Origin: Candidatus Nanopelagicales bacterium
Lineage (GTDB): Bacteria; Actinomycetota; Actinomycetes; S36-B12; CAIYMF01
NCBI GenBank assembly: GCA_025456015.1
Contig: JALOLK010000017.1
Coordinates: 1 to 52,329, forward strand
Length of the DNA stretch: 52,329 nucleotides
Direction of reading: 5' to 3'
This document shows positions 21,153-30,067 of this stretch, one piece after another. Under the pieces are notes generated by a model, which saw nothing but the letters and a program-made list of their open reading frames with translations, did not search any database and was not told the DNA's origin. The position numbers and the translations under genes were made by a program. Position 1 is the first letter of the stretch. The number at the start of each line of letters is the position of its first letter.

Positions 21153-21995
21153 ATGACGACACCGCCCCGTGACCGGGCCCCTGGCCGCGGCCGGATCCCC
21201 GAGTCCGACGAGGGCCAGCTGCGCCTGGCCGTCCTGATCGACGCCGACAACGCGCAGGCGGCCGTGATCGAGCAGCTGCTGGCCGAGGTGGCCAGGTTCG
21301 GCGACGCGACGGTCCGGCGGATCTACGGGGACTTCACCTCGCCCAGCAGCGCGTCCTGGAAGCGCGTCCTGCAGCGCAACGCGATCAAGCCGGTGCAGCA
21401 GTTCGCCTACTCCACCGGCAAGAACGCCACCGACAGCACGCTCATCATCGACGCGATGGACCTGCTGTACACCGGCAACTTCGACGGGTTCTGCCTGGTC
21501 ACCAGCGACAGCGACTTCACCGGGCTGGCCATGCGCCTGCGCGAGGAGGGCCTGACCGTGCTCGGCTTCGGGGAGCGCAAGACCCCGGAGGCGTTCCGCA
21601 ACGCCTGCCACCGGTTCGTGTTCGTCGAGGTGCTGCGCGAGGCCGCCGCCGGGGTGGCCAGGGCTCCTGAGCCGCCCGAGGCCGACCAGCGCCCGGACAC
21701 CAGCACCGAGGCCGAGGCGACCGCGGAGCAGCGGACGGGTGCGACTGCCGCGCGGCCGAAGCTGCCGAAGAAGTTCGTGCTCTCGGCCCTGGCCCAGTCC
21801 GCGGACGACGAGGGGTGGGCGCACGTCGGCACCTTCGGCAGCTACCTCAACAAGCTCCAGCCGGACTTCGACCCCCGGCTCTACGGCTACCGCAAGCTCT
21901 CGGACCTCATCCGGGCGCGCACCGACCTGTTCGTCACCGAGGAGCGCCGCGCGCCCGGCGCCAACCAGTCGGCCCTGTACCTGCGCGCGCGCTGA
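21153..21995 (+). CDS. NYN domain + OST-HTH/LOTUS domain protein
   Basis: LAVLIDADNAQAAVIEQLL; LVTSDSDFTGLAMRLREEG; C-terminal PKKFVLSALAQSADDEGWAHVGTFGSYL...LYGYRKLSDLI. Confidence 0.88.
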   Translation: MTTPPRDRAPGRGRIPESDEGQLRLAVLIDADNAQAAVIEQLLAEVARFGDATVRRIYGDFTSPSSASWKRVLQRNAIKPVQQFAYSTGKNATDSTLIIDAMDLLYTGNFDGFCLVTSDSDFTGLAMRLREEGLTVLGFGERKTPEAFRNACHRFVFVEVLREAAAGVARAPEPPEADQRPDTSTEAEATAEQRTGATAARPKLPKKFVLSALAQSADDEGWAHVGTFGSYLNKLQPDFDPRLYGYRKLSDLIRARTDLFVTEERRAPGANQSALYLRAR

Positions 21996-22068
21996 GCCAC
22001 CCGACCCCCGCCCGGGCAGTGGGCCGCGGGCCGGGCATCGGCGTGCCCCGGGTGCTAGGCATGCGGAT

Positions 22069-23661
22069 GTGACCGACGCGCCCGTCCCCGTGGTGGCCCC
22101 CGTGGTGCCGGGCGTGGACGGCGCGCGCGACGCCGTCGACATCGACGACCTGACGGTCGAGGCCGTCGTGGATGTCGGGCGCGGCCGACGGCGGCTGGTG
22201 GTCGGGGCTGCCGCGCTGGAGCGGGTGCGCCGCGCGCGCGAGCACGTCGAGGCGCTCGCCGCCGGGGACCAGCCGGCCTACGGGGTCAGCACCGGGTTCG
22301 GTGCGCTGGCGACTGTCGCGATCCCGCCGGATCGCCGGGTGGCCCTGCAGCGCAGCCTCATCCGCAGCCACGCGGCGGGGATGGGACCGCTGGTCGAGCC
22401 GGCGGCCGTGCGCACGATGATGGCGCTGCGGCTGCACACGCTGTGCTCGGGGCACACCGGGGTGCGCCCGGAGGTGGTCGAGGCGCTCGCGGGGCTGCTC
22501 GACGCCGGGATCGTCCCCGCCGTCCACGAGCACGGGTCGCTGGGCTGCAGCGGCGACCTGGCCCCGCTGGCGCACGTCGCGCTCGTGCTCATGGGCGAGG
22601 GTCATGTCCTGGCCGGCGACGGCACCACCCCGGCACCGGCCGCACCCACACTGGCCGCTGCGGGGCTGACGCCCCTGGTGCTGGCCACGAAGGAGGGCCT
22701 GGCACTCACGAACGGCACCGACGGGATGCTCGCGATGCTCGCCCTGGCTGCCGTCGAGCTGGCCGACCTGCTGCGGGTGGCCGACGTCACCGCGGCGATG
22801 AGCGTGGAGGCCCTGCTGGGCACCGACCGTGCCTTCGCCGAGGACCTCGTCGCCCTGCGGCCCCACCCGGGGCAGGCAGCGTCGGCGGCGAACCTGCGCA
22901 GGCTGCTGGCCGGCTCGGCGATCGTGGCCTCGCACCGGGCCGACCGCACGCACCTGGTGCAGGACGCCTACTCGCTGCGCTGCGCCCCGCAGGTCGCCGG
23001 GGCCGCGCGCGACGCGCTGGGCTACGCGCACGGCGTCGCCACCCGCGAGCTGGCCTCGGCGATCGACAACCCGGTGGTCACCGCTGACGGCCGGGTCGAG
23101 TCCAACGGCAACTTCCACGGGGCGCCGGTCGCCCATGCGCTGGACTTCCTGGCCATTCCCGTCGCGGATGTGGCCTCGATCAGCGAGCGGCGCATCGACC
23201 GGCTGCTCGACCGCAGCCGGAACCAGGGCCTGCCGCCGTTCCTGGCCCACGAGGTGGGCGTGGACTCCGGCGTGATGATCGCCCAGTACACCGCGGCCGG
23301 GATCGTCGCCGAGCTCAAGCGCCTGGCGGTGCCGGCCAGCGTGGACTCGATCCCCACCTCGGCCATGCAGGAGGACCACGTCTCGATGGGCTGGGCGGCC
23401 GGGCGCAAGCTGCTGCGCGCGCTCGGCGGGCTGCGCCAGGTGCTGGCGATCGAGCTGCTCGTCGCCGGTCGCGCCCTGGACCTGCGGGCGCCCCTGGTCC
23501 CCGGGCCCGGGACCGGCGCCGCGCTGGCCGCACTGCGCACGGTGGTGGCCGGGCCGGGCCCCGATCGCGTGCTGGCCGACGAGCTCGCCGCCGCAGACGC
23601 GCTGATCGCCGACGGCCGGCTGCTCGACGCCGTCACGGCCACGGTGGGACCACTGGCATGA
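22069..23661 (+). CDS. hutH: histidine ammonia-lyase
   Basis: GTG start; AYGVSTGFGAL; GSLGCSGDLAPLAH MIO motif. Confidence 0.94.
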   Translation: MTDAPVPVVAPVVPGVDGARDAVDIDDLTVEAVVDVGRGRRRLVVGAAALERVRRAREHVEALAAGDQPAYGVSTGFGALATVAIPPDRRVALQRSLIRSHAAGMGPLVEPAAVRTMMALRLHTLCSGHTGVRPEVVEALAGLLDAGIVPAVHEHGSLGCSGDLAPLAHVALVLMGEGHVLAGDGTTPAPAAPTLAAAGLTPLVLATKEGLALTNGTDGMLAMLALAAVELADLLRVADVTAAMSVEALLGTDRAFAEDLVALRPHPGQAASAANLRRLLAGSAIVASHRADRTHLVQDAYSLRCAPQVAGAARDALGYAHGVATRELASAIDNPVVTADGRVESNGNFHGAPVAHALDFLAIPVADVASISERRIDRLLDRSRNQGLPPFLAHEVGVDSGVMIAQYTAAGIVAELKRLAVPASVDSIPTSAMQEDHVSMGWAAGRKLLRALGGLRQVLAIELLVAGRALDLRAPLVPGPGTGAALAALRTVVAGPGPDRVLADELAAADALIADGRLLDAVTATVGPLA

Positions 23662-23669
23662 GGGGTCCG

Positions 23670-23722
23670 CGTCTGCGTCGTCGATTCCGCCAACTGAGTT
23701 GATGGAATCGACGACGCAGACG
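23670..23722. other. 19-bp perfect inverted repeat between hutH and hutU
   Basis: CGTCTGCGTCGTCGATTCC-gccaactgagttgat-GGAATCGACGACGCAGACG; inner CAACT-G-AGTTG. Confidence 0.85.
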
Positions 23723-23745
23723 GCGAGGGGACGACAGGAGGACGC

Positions 23746-25416
23746 ATGACCCACGACCTCGGCACCCCCGTGCCCGTCCGTGCCCCGCGCGGCACCGCCC
23801 GCAGCGCCCTGGGTTGGCCCCAGGAGGCCGCGCTGCGCATGCTGGCGAACAACCTCGACCCAGCGGTGGCCGAGCACCCCGACGCCCTGGTCGTGTACGG
23901 CGGGACCGGCCGGGCGGCCCGTGACTGGCCCAGCTTCCACGCGCTCGTGCGCACGCTCACCACGCTGCGCGACGACGAGACGATGCTCGTGCAGTCCGGC
24001 CGGCCCGTCGGCGTGCTGCGCACGCACGAGTGGGCCCCACGCGCGCTCATCGCCAACGCCAACCTCGTGGGCGACTGGGCCACCTGGCCGGAGTTCCGCC
24101 GGCTCGAGGCACTGGGCCTGACCATGTACGGCCAGATGACGGCCGGCAGCTGGATCTACATCGGCACGCAGGGCATCGTGCAGGGCACCTACGAGACGTT
24201 CGCCGCGGTGGCCGCCAAGCGGTTCGGCGGCTCGCTGGCCGGCACGCTCACCCTGACCGCGGGCTGCGGCGGCATGGGCGGCGCGCAGCCGCTGGCCGTC
24301 ACGCTCAACGGCGGCGCGTGCCTGATCGTCGACGTCGACGCCTCCCGGCTGGCCAGGCGCGTGGCGCAGCGCTACCTCGACGAGTGGACCGACGACCTCG
24401 ACACGGCCCTCGAGCGAGCGCAGGCCGCCAGGGCGCAGCGCCGCGGCTGGAGCGTCGGGCTCGTCGGCAACGCCGCCGAGGTCCTGCCCGAGCTGCTGCG
24501 CCGCGGGGTGGCGGTCGACATCGTCACCGACCAGACCTCCGCGCACGACCCGCTGGCCTACTGCCCCATCGGCGTGCCCTTCGACCAGTGGCACGAGCTG
24601 GCGGCGGCCGACCCGGAGGCGTTCACCGCGCGAGCCCGGGCGTCGATGGCCCGCCACGTCGAGGCGATGGTCGGATTCCTCGACGCCGGGGCGGAGGTCT
24701 TCGACTACGGCAACTCGATCCGGGGGGAGGCGCAGCTGGCCGGGTACGAGCGCGCGTTCGCCTTCCCCGGGTTCGTGCCGGCGTACATCCGGCCCCTGTT
24801 CTGCGAGGGGCGCGGCCCCTTCCGGTGGGTGGCGCTCTCCGGCGACCCCCGCGACATCGCCGTCACCGACCAGGCCGTGCTGCGGCTGTTCCCCGACAAC
24901 GAGCCGCTGGCGCGGTGGATGCGGGCAGCCGGCGAGCGCATCGCCTTCCAGGGCCTGCCGGCCCGGATCTGCTGGCTGGGCCAGGGCGAGCGCGAGCGCG
25001 CGGGGCTCGAGTTCAACGCGCTCGTGGCATCCGGGGCGATCAGCGCGCCGATCGTCATCGGCCGCGACCACCTCGACACGGGCTCGGTGGCCTCGCCGTA
25101 CCGGGAGACCGAGGCCATGCGCGACGGCTCCGATGCGATCGCGGACTGGCCGCTGCTCAACGCGCTCACCGCGGCCTCGTCGGGGGCCGCCTGGGTCTCG
25201 ATCCACCACGGCGGTGGGGTCGGCATGGGTCGCTCGATCCACGCCGGCCAGGTGAGCGTGGCCGACGGCACGCCGCTGGCTGCCCAGAAGCTGGAACGGG
25301 TGCTGCACAACGATCCCGCCACCGGCGTGCTGCGCCACGCCGACGCCGGCTACGAGCGGGCCCTCGAGGTCGCCGGCGAGCAGGGCCTGCGCATCCCGAT
25401 GCGGGAGGGCCGATGA
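23746..25416 (+). CDS. hutU: urocanate hydratase
   Basis: [44 protein letters not shown]. Confidence 0.96.
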   Translation: MTHDLGTPVPVRAPRGTARSALGWPQEAALRMLANNLDPAVAEHPDALVVYGGTGRAARDWPSFHALVRTLTTLRDDETMLVQSGRPVGVLRTHEWAPRALIANANLVGDWATWPEFRRLEALGLTMYGQMTAGSWIYIGTQGIVQGTYETFAAVAAKRFGGSLAGTLTLTAGCGGMGGAQPLAVTLNGGACLIVDVDASRLARRVAQRYLDEWTDDLDTALERAQAARAQRRGWSVGLVGNAAEVLPELLRRGVAVDIVTDQTSAHDPLAYCPIGVPFDQWHELAAADPEAFTARARASMARHVEAMVGFLDAGAEVFDYGNSIRGEAQLAGYERAFAFPGFVPAYIRPLFCEGRGPFRWVALSGDPRDIAVTDQAVLRLFPDNEPLARWMRAAGERIAFQGLPARICWLGQGERERAGLEFNALVASGAISAPIVIGRDHLDTGSVASPYRETEAMRDGSDAIADWPLLNALTAASSGAAWVSIHHGGGVGMGRSIHAGQVSVADGTPLAAQKLERVLHNDPATGVLRHADAGYERALEVAGEQGLRIPMREGR

Positions 25417-25525
25417 GTCCTGGTCCGGCCGTCCTGACCCCGCACGCGCCTGGAACCGACCTGCTGCGCCCGGGGTGTCCGGTGAGCATGCCGGCCCCGA
25501 GCGCGGCCGCGGAGCAGGGGCTCCG

Positions 25526-26740
25526 GTGACCCCCCACCACAGCCTCCTGCTCGACGACATCGGCGAGCTGGTGACGAACGACCCCGCGCTGGCGGAACGG
25601 GGGGCTGAGCCCGACGTTGCGGCCCTCGGGATCGTCCACGACGCGGCCGTCGTGGTCGCGGACGGCCGGGTCGCCTGGGTGGGCCCTGCCGCGCAGGCGC
25701 CCGCCGCCGACGAGCGCCTCGACTGCGCGGGCGGCGCGGTGCTCCCCGGCTTCGTCGACTCGCACGCGCATCTGGTGTTCGCCGGCGAGCGGGCGGGCGA
25801 GTTCGCAGCCCGCATGTCCGGCCGGCCCTACCGGGCGGGTGGGATCGGCACGACGGTGACGGCGACCCGGGCTGCCTCGGATGCCGCGCTGCGCACCAAC
25901 CTGGCCCGGCTCGTCGCCGAGCTGCACGCGGCCGGTGTCACCACCTTCGAGGTGAAGTCGGGCTACGGCCTGACCGTGGCCGACGAGCAGCGGGCCTGCC
26001 GCCTGGCGGCGGAGGTGACCGACGAGGTGACGTTCCTCGGCGCCCACGTGGTGCCCGCCGAGCACGCCCGGGACCGGGCCGGCTACCTCGACCTGCTCAC
26101 CGGGCCGATGCTGGCCGCGGCCGCGCCGCACGCCCGCTGGGCCGACGTCTTCGTCGAGCGCGGGGCGTTCGACGCCGTGGAGGCCCACGTCGTGCTCGAG
26201 GCGGCCGCACGTGCCGGGCTGGGCCTGCGGGTGCACGCCAACCAGCTGGGCCCCGGACCCGGGGCGGCGCTGGCCGCCGCCCACGGCGCAGCCTCAGCCG
26301 ACCACTGCACCCACCTGCGCCGCCGCGACATCGCCGCGCTGGCCGATGCCGGCACCGTCGCGACCCTGCTGCCGGCCGCCGAGCTCGGCACCCGCTCGCC
26401 GTTCCCGGACGCCCGCCGGCTGCTCGCCGCGGGCGTCACGGTGGCGCTGGCGACGGACTGCAACCCCGGCACGGCGTACACGACCTCGATGCCGCTCGTG
26501 ATCGCGCTGGCGGTGTCCGGGATGCGGATGACCCCCGCGGAGGCCGTCCGGGCTGCCACGGCCGGCGGGGCGACCGCCCTGCGCCGCACGGACGTGGGCC
26601 GGATCGTGCCCGGTGGCCCGGCCGACCTGGTGCTGCTCGACGCCCCGAGCCACGTGCACCTGGCCTACCGTCCGGGGGTGCCGCTGCTGCGCGCGGTGTG
26701 GCAGGGGGGTGTCCGGGTGGACCGACGGGAGGCGCCATGA
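25526..26740 (+). CDS. hutI: imidazolonepropionase
   Basis: GTG start; [49 protein letters not shown]. Confidence 0.95.
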   Translation: MTPHHSLLLDDIGELVTNDPALAERGAEPDVAALGIVHDAAVVVADGRVAWVGPAAQAPAADERLDCAGGAVLPGFVDSHAHLVFAGERAGEFAARMSGRPYRAGGIGTTVTATRAASDAALRTNLARLVAELHAAGVTTFEVKSGYGLTVADEQRACRLAAEVTDEVTFLGAHVVPAEHARDRAGYLDLLTGPMLAAAAPHARWADVFVERGAFDAVEAHVVLEAAARAGLGLRVHANQLGPGPGAALAAAHGAASADHCTHLRRRDIAALADAGTVATLLPAAELGTRSPFPDARRLLAAGVTVALATDCNPGTAYTTSMPLVIALAVSGMRMTPAEAVRAATAGGATALRRTDVGRIVPGGPADLVLLDAPSHVHLAYRPGVPLLRAVWQGGVRVDRREAP

Positions 26741-27645
26741 TCGAGGATCCGCACTGGCCGCGGGCGAGCGCCTGGCTGGCCGACTCGACTGCGCGGCTGC
26801 GCGCCGAGCACCCGCCCAGCAGGCCCGACCTGGTCGTGCTCGGCGTCCCGGCCCACCGCACGTCGCTGTCGCCCACGGGCGCCCACGAGACCCCCGGCGC
26901 GATCCGCGCGGCCCTGGCCCGCTGCTCGACGTGGGTCACCGAGCCGGGCCTGGACCTCGCCGCACTGCGCGTGCTCGACCTGGGGGACCTCGACGAGCCC
27001 GACGGCGCGGACGGCGAGCGGGCGACCATCCAGGCCGTCCGGCAGTACCCGGACGTGCCCGTACTGGCCCTCGGCGGCGACAACTCGATCACCTACGCGG
27101 TGGCGCACGGGGCGTTCGCCGACGGCCTGGTCACCCTCGACGCCCACCACGACCTGCGGGACGGCACGTCGAACGGCTCCCCCGTGCGACGCCTGGTCGA
27201 GGCGGGCCTGGACGCCCGGCGGGTCGTCCAGGTCGGGATCGCGGACTTCGCCAACTCCCCGCAGTACGCCGCCCGTGCCCGCGAGCTCGGGATCACCGTG
27301 GTGCCGCGCGGGGTGCTGGACCGCCGGCCGATCGCCGACGTGATGGCCGAGGCGCTCGAGATCGCCAGCGGCGGCTCGCCCGAGGCCCGGGTGCACGTCG
27401 ACCTCGACGTGGACGTCTGCGACCGGTCCGTCGCCCCCGCCTGCCCGGCGGCGCTGCCCGGTGGCATCAGTGCGCGGCAACTGCGGGAGGTGGCCCGCAT
27501 CGCCGGTGCCGATCCGCGGGTGGTCGCGATCGACGTCACCGAGGTGGACGCCACCGCCGATGCCCCGGACCAGCGCACGGTCCGGCTGGCCGCCCTGTGC
27601 CTGCTCGAGGTCGCGACCGGGGTGCTGCAGCGGCCCCCGGGGTGA
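26737..27645 (+). CDS. hutG: ureohydrolase family, probable formimidoylglutamase
   Basis: [68 protein letters not shown]; overlaps hutI. Confidence 0.85.
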   Translation: MIEDPHWPRASAWLADSTARLRAEHPPSRPDLVVLGVPAHRTSLSPTGAHETPGAIRAALARCSTWVTEPGLDLAALRVLDLGDLDEPDGADGERATIQAVRQYPDVPVLALGGDNSITYAVAHGAFADGLVTLDAHHDLRDGTSNGSPVRRLVEAGLDARRVVQVGIADFANSPQYAARARELGITVVPRGVLDRRPIADVMAEALEIASGGSPEARVHVDLDVDVCDRSVAPACPAALPGGISARQLREVARIAGADPRVVAIDVTEVDATADAPDQRTVRLAALCLLEVATGVLQRPPG

Positions 27646-27666
27646 GGCTGCGCACGGGCGTGGGAC

Positions 27667-28120
27667 TCAGGCGACCTCGCCGATCGCGGCGATGACATCG
27701 GCCCGTCGCGGCGCGCCGGTGGCCCGCTTGCGGATCCGCCCGGCGGCATCGAGCACGAGCACCGTCGGGGTCCGCGTGATGTCCAGCCGGCGCACGAGCT
27801 CGAGGTGGGACTCGGCATCGACCTCCACGTGCGCGACCCCCTCGACCATCCCGGCGACGTCGCCGAGCACCACGCGGGTGGTCCGGCACGGGGCGCAGAA
27901 CGCCGACGAGAACTGGACCAGCGTGGCCCGGGCCCCCAGCGGCGTGCCGAGGTCGGCCGCACTGAGCCGGTGCGCCGCCGGTACGACCGCATGGTCGACG
28001 GGCGCCAGGGGCTGGCCGTCGACGACCAGGGGCTCGGAGACGTCCTCGGCGCCCAGCGGGTCCTCGGGGACGTCGGGGAGGGCGGGCGAGCACCACGACC
28101 AGGATCAGCACACCCTCCAC
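27667..28120 (-). pseudogene. thioredoxin-like (TlpA/ThiX-type) CDS with apparent N-terminal frameshift
   Basis: Frame ending at 27667 reads ATLVQFSSAFCAPCRTTRVVLGDVAG...TRTPTVLVLDAAGRIRKRATG; in-frame stop at 28105-28107 with no ATG/GTG/TTG before CAPC; hydrophobic [12 protein letters not shown] in another frame from GTG 28120. Confidence 0.6.
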
Positions 28121-28226
28121 GGCCCCTCCAACGTCACCGCCCCGTCCTGCGATTCCCGGCCGGGGCGTATCCTCGTGCCCACGGCCGGCGCCTCGCGGGC
28201 CGTGGCAGGCGCGCGAGGAGGTCCCG

Positions 28227-28952
28227 GTGAGCCGACTGCTGCTCATGACGGCCTCGCTCGGGCCCTCCGGCGACGTCCTGCCCGCGCTGGGCCTGCTGGC
28301 CCACCACGTGCGGGTCCTGCCGGCCGAGGCCAGCGCCCTGCTCGACGCCCCCCGGGCCGACGCGCTGCTCGTGGACGGCCGCCAGAACCTCGCCCACGTG
28401 CGCGCCCTGACCCGCCTCATCCGCCAGACCGGGGTCGACTGCCCGGTCCTGCTCATCACCACCGAGGGCGGCCTGGCGGCGGTGAACGCCGAGTGGGGCA
28501 TCGACGACGTCCTGCTCGAGGCCGCCGGACCGGCCGAGGTGGAGGCCCGGCTGCGCCTGGCGATCGGGCGCATCGCCGTGGCCGAGGAGGCCGAGCTCGA
28601 CGGCGAGCTGCGCCTGGGCGAGCTGGCCATCGACGAGCGGGCCTACAGCGCCCGGATCCGTGGGCGCAGCCTGGACCTCACGTTCAAGGAGTTCGAGCTG
28701 CTGCGCTTCCTGGCCAGCCACGCGGGGCGGGTCTTCACCCGGGCCCAGCTGCTGCAGGAGGTGTGGGGCTACGACTACTTCGGCGGCACCCGCACCGTGG
28801 ACGTCCACGTGCGCCGCCTGCGCGCCAAGCTGGGCGCCGAGCACGAGGCGATGATCGGCACCGTGCGCAACGTCGGCTACCGGTTCGTCCCACCCCGCGC
28901 GGAGGAGGGCCTCGACGTGGCCACGGCAGCCACGCTGCGCGAGACGGTCTGA
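28227..28952 (+). CDS. glnR: GlnR-like atypical OmpR-family response regulator
   Basis: [24 protein letters not shown]...[34 protein letters not shown]; winged-helix; next to mshD as in mycobacteria. Confidence 0.85.
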   Translation: MSRLLLMTASLGPSGDVLPALGLLAHHVRVLPAEASALLDAPRADALLVDGRQNLAHVRALTRLIRQTGVDCPVLLITTEGGLAAVNAEWGIDDVLLEAAGPAEVEARLRLAIGRIAVAEEAELDGELRLGELAIDERAYSARIRGRSLDLTFKEFELLRFLASHAGRVFTRAQLLQEVWGYDYFGGTRTVDVHVRRLRAKLGAEHEAMIGTVRNVGYRFVPPRAEEGLDVATAATLRETV

Positions 28953-28957
28953 CCCCG

Positions 28958-29890
28958 GTGCACCTGCGCACCACGTCGGCCCTGACCTCCGACGAGGTGG
29001 CCCGGGTGCTCGACCTCGCCGAGGCCGCAGCCACTGCCGACGGCGCCCATCCGCTCAGCGAGCACGTGGTCCTGCACCTGCGCCACGGCGATCCGCATGC
29101 CCTGCACCTGCTCGCCGAGGACGCCTCGGGGGACCTGCTCGGCTATGCCCACCTCGACCTCGGCGACCCCGCCGACGGCCCGGCCGCCGAGCTGGCGGTG
29201 AGCCCGACGGCCCGTCGGCAGGGCGTCGGCGGTGCCCTCATCGACGCGCTCGTGGCGCGCGCGGACCAGGAGCCCGGCCGGCTCCGGCTCTGGGCCCACG
29301 GCAGCGATGCCGCCGCCGGCCACCTCGCCGCGGCCCACGGCTTCGTGCGGGTGCGCCGGCTCTGGCAGATGCGCCGCTCGCTCTACGCCCCGCTCGACCC
29401 GGTGGTGCTGCCCGAGGGCGTGGCCCTGCGCCCCTTCGACCCGCAGCGCGACGCCGACGCCTGGCTGGCGCTGAACGCCCGGGCGTTCCAGGCCCTGCCC
29501 GACCAGGGCGGCTGGACCCATGCCGACCTCGACCGGCGGATGGCCGAGCCGTGGTTCGACCCGGCCGGGTTCCTGCTGGCCCACGACGGTGCCGACCGGC
29601 TCGTCGGCTTCCACTGGACGAAGGTGCACCGCCATGGGCACGGGCACGGCGGGACGGCCGACGGGCACCACCACGACCCGATCGGCGAGGTGTACGTGGT
29701 GGGGGTGGATCCCGACGAGCGCGGGGCGGGCCTGGGCCGGGCGCTCACGCTCGCCGGGCTGCACCACCTGCGCGGCCGTGGCCTGGCCTCCGCGCTGCTG
29801 TTCGTCGACGCCGACAACACCGGTGCCATCGGCCTCTACCGCTCGCTGGGCTTCGCGCCCTGGGACGTCGACACGCTGTTCCGCCGCTGA
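28958..29890 (+). CDS. mshD: mycothiol synthase (tandem GNAT)
   Basis: GTG start; AELAVSPTARRQGVGGALIDAL; GFHWTKVHRHGHGHGG...GEVYVVGVDPDERGAGLGRALT. Confidence 0.94.
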   Translation: MHLRTTSALTSDEVARVLDLAEAAATADGAHPLSEHVVLHLRHGDPHALHLLAEDASGDLLGYAHLDLGDPADGPAAELAVSPTARRQGVGGALIDALVARADQEPGRLRLWAHGSDAAAGHLAAAHGFVRVRRLWQMRRSLYAPLDPVVLPEGVALRPFDPQRDADAWLALNARAFQALPDQGGWTHADLDRRMAEPWFDPAGFLLAHDGADRLVGFHWTKVHRHGHGHGGTADGHHHDPIGEVYVVGVDPDERGAGLGRALTLAGLHHLRGRGLASALLFVDADNTGAIGLYRSLGFAPWDVDTLFRR

Positions 29891-29938
29891 GGTCGGCCAG
29901 CGCGGTCGCCCGACGCTGCCCCACACGCCCCTTCCGGC

Positions 29939-30008
29939 GCAGGTGCTCCCGCCACACCGATCTGCTCCCGTCGTGACGGGAGCAGATGCACCGGACGGGA
30001 GAACCTGC
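29939..30008. repeat. 70-bp imperfect palindromic intergenic element, copy B
   Basis: GCAGGTGCTCCCGCCACACCGATCTGCTCCCGTC-GT-GACGGGAGCAGATGCACCGGACGGGAGAACCTGC; core ATCTGCTCCCGTC/GACGGGAGCAGAT perfect. Confidence 0.88.
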
Positions 30009-30067
30009 GGGGGCTTGGCCGGACTCACTAGACTCGATCGATCCAGGACCGGGCGCGAGGGGGCACG

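Noticed and set aside
21934-25815. 1293-aa minus-strand ORF antisense to hutH/hutU
   Set aside because: No recognisable domains, overlaps conserved hut genes.
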